Below are positions 63,319-64,000 of a DNA stretch of 64,000 nt, piece by piece. The notes below the pieces were generated by a model that saw nothing but the letters and a program-made list of their open reading frames with translations, made no database searches and was not told the DNA's origin. The DNA is taken from positions 22,643-86,642 of the forward strand of contig JAUCBJ010008443.1 of the NCBI GenBank assembly GCA_032718475.1, written 5' to 3'. Source of the stretch: Nemertoderma westbladi. Its lineage: Eukaryota > Xenacoelomorpha > Nemertodermatida > Nemertodermatidae. The translations under genes and the position numbers were made by a program. Within the stretch, counting starts at the first letter, position 1, and each line of letters begins with the position of its first letter.

Positions 63319-64000
63319 ATTCTTAATTTTTTGCAAAAAATTTTTTTTTTATTTTTTCACTAAAATCGCTCTAACTTCTGTTCTGGTGGTCCAAATTCAA
63401 TAAAATTTGTATATTCTTTGCCGTAATTTTTTTTTCTATCTTTTGAGAGGGGGTCATTTTTGGCCCCAAAAAAAAATGAAAAAAAGGGCCAAAATTACGC
63501 GATATTTTTCGGCCCTTAAAATTTATGATTTTAATTATAAATGTTAAGAAAAAAGATAGCGGAGGTAATTTTCTACATTTTAAATGTACTTTTGGAGCAA
63601 TACACTAAATTATAATGGAGTAGCGATTTATTAAAAATAAAATTTTTTTTGCCCCTTTTTATAAATATTTTATTTCACACGATCGTCTACCGCACCAGTT
63701 GTATAATAGCTACGGCGTTGTAACTAACGCTGAAAGATAGATAATTTAACGCTCTATAAGAATGTTTAAATACGTTTCCCAGACGTTGAGTAGTTTTTGA
63801 GCTACACGTGTTCCCGCGCAGCCAGTTTGAAACGCTAAATTTTAATATTGGCCCTCATTTTTTTTATATCATTTGCGCAGCAAAACCAATCGAATATTTG
63901 GATTGCCCGTATTAATATTAACCGTATAAAATGCACCTTAACCTTCTAGAGTCAAAAATTTAAAAGTTATTAGTTATAAATCATTTATCAGTTTCTGGCC

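Larger units (their letters stand above)
62374..64000. repeat. AT-rich interspersed repeat, copy C (runs off window)
   Basis: Matches copy A from its hairpin (55284) to about 56960, including the tgcac palindromes and the tRNA-like module, with several percent divergence by eye. Homology left of the hairpin is weak. It continues beyond the window end. Confidence 0.82.

Overview
The window is eukaryotic and almost certainly from an invertebrate animal. There are no prokaryote-style gene strings. Four short exons with clean AG/GT borders encode consecutive or near-consecutive parts of an axonemal dynein heavy chain, so the organism has motile cilia or flagella. The mobile DNA is a mix of single-ORF RTE-like LINEs, CR1/L2-like LINEs and a Penelope-like fragment. 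The species cannot be named from this sequence.

The only host gene I can support is the plus-strand dynein gene (exons 19583-19735, 28031-28150, 34723-34917, 52024-52179). These cover the stalk entry, the AAA5 region and its linker toward AAA6. The first two exons join without a gap in family comparison, and so do the last two. About 100 codons (return half of the stalk and start of AAA5) have no visible exon between 28150 and 34723.

Everything else is intron filled with repeats. 1-19488 is a 62-bp minisatellite (about 254 units) split by a full-length LINE (960-4714) with a 7-bp target duplication. 20083-21320 holds a Penelope GIY-YIG fragment head-to-head with an RTE-like LINE fragment. 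21457-23259 is a 56-bp array. 23260-26350 is a decayed CR1/L2-like LINE with a 15-bp array expanded in frame inside its endonuclease domain, followed by a 5'-truncated minus-strand LINE (26351-27890). 29581-30127 is a 46-bp array. 30128-34182 is a LINE inverted duplication (palindrome). 35114-39789 is a truncated LINE carrying 4.08 kb of almost pure hexanucleotide. 40953-52003 is a 48-bp array (about 230 units) that stops 20 bp before an exon. 52504-53574 is a 9-bp array in front of a CR1/L2-like 3' fragment. 54684-64000 is AT-rich interspersed repeat present in three copies, with a covarying hairpin, tRNA-like modules, a GC-rich foldback and another young LINE (57236-59664).

Three themes stand out. 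A dynein gene is embedded in massive satellite introns. Satellites are nucleating inside retrotransposon reading frames. One LINE family appears recently active (near-identical copies, intact 1,098-residue ORF). I did not find a new enzymatic or defence system; the novelty lies in genome structure.
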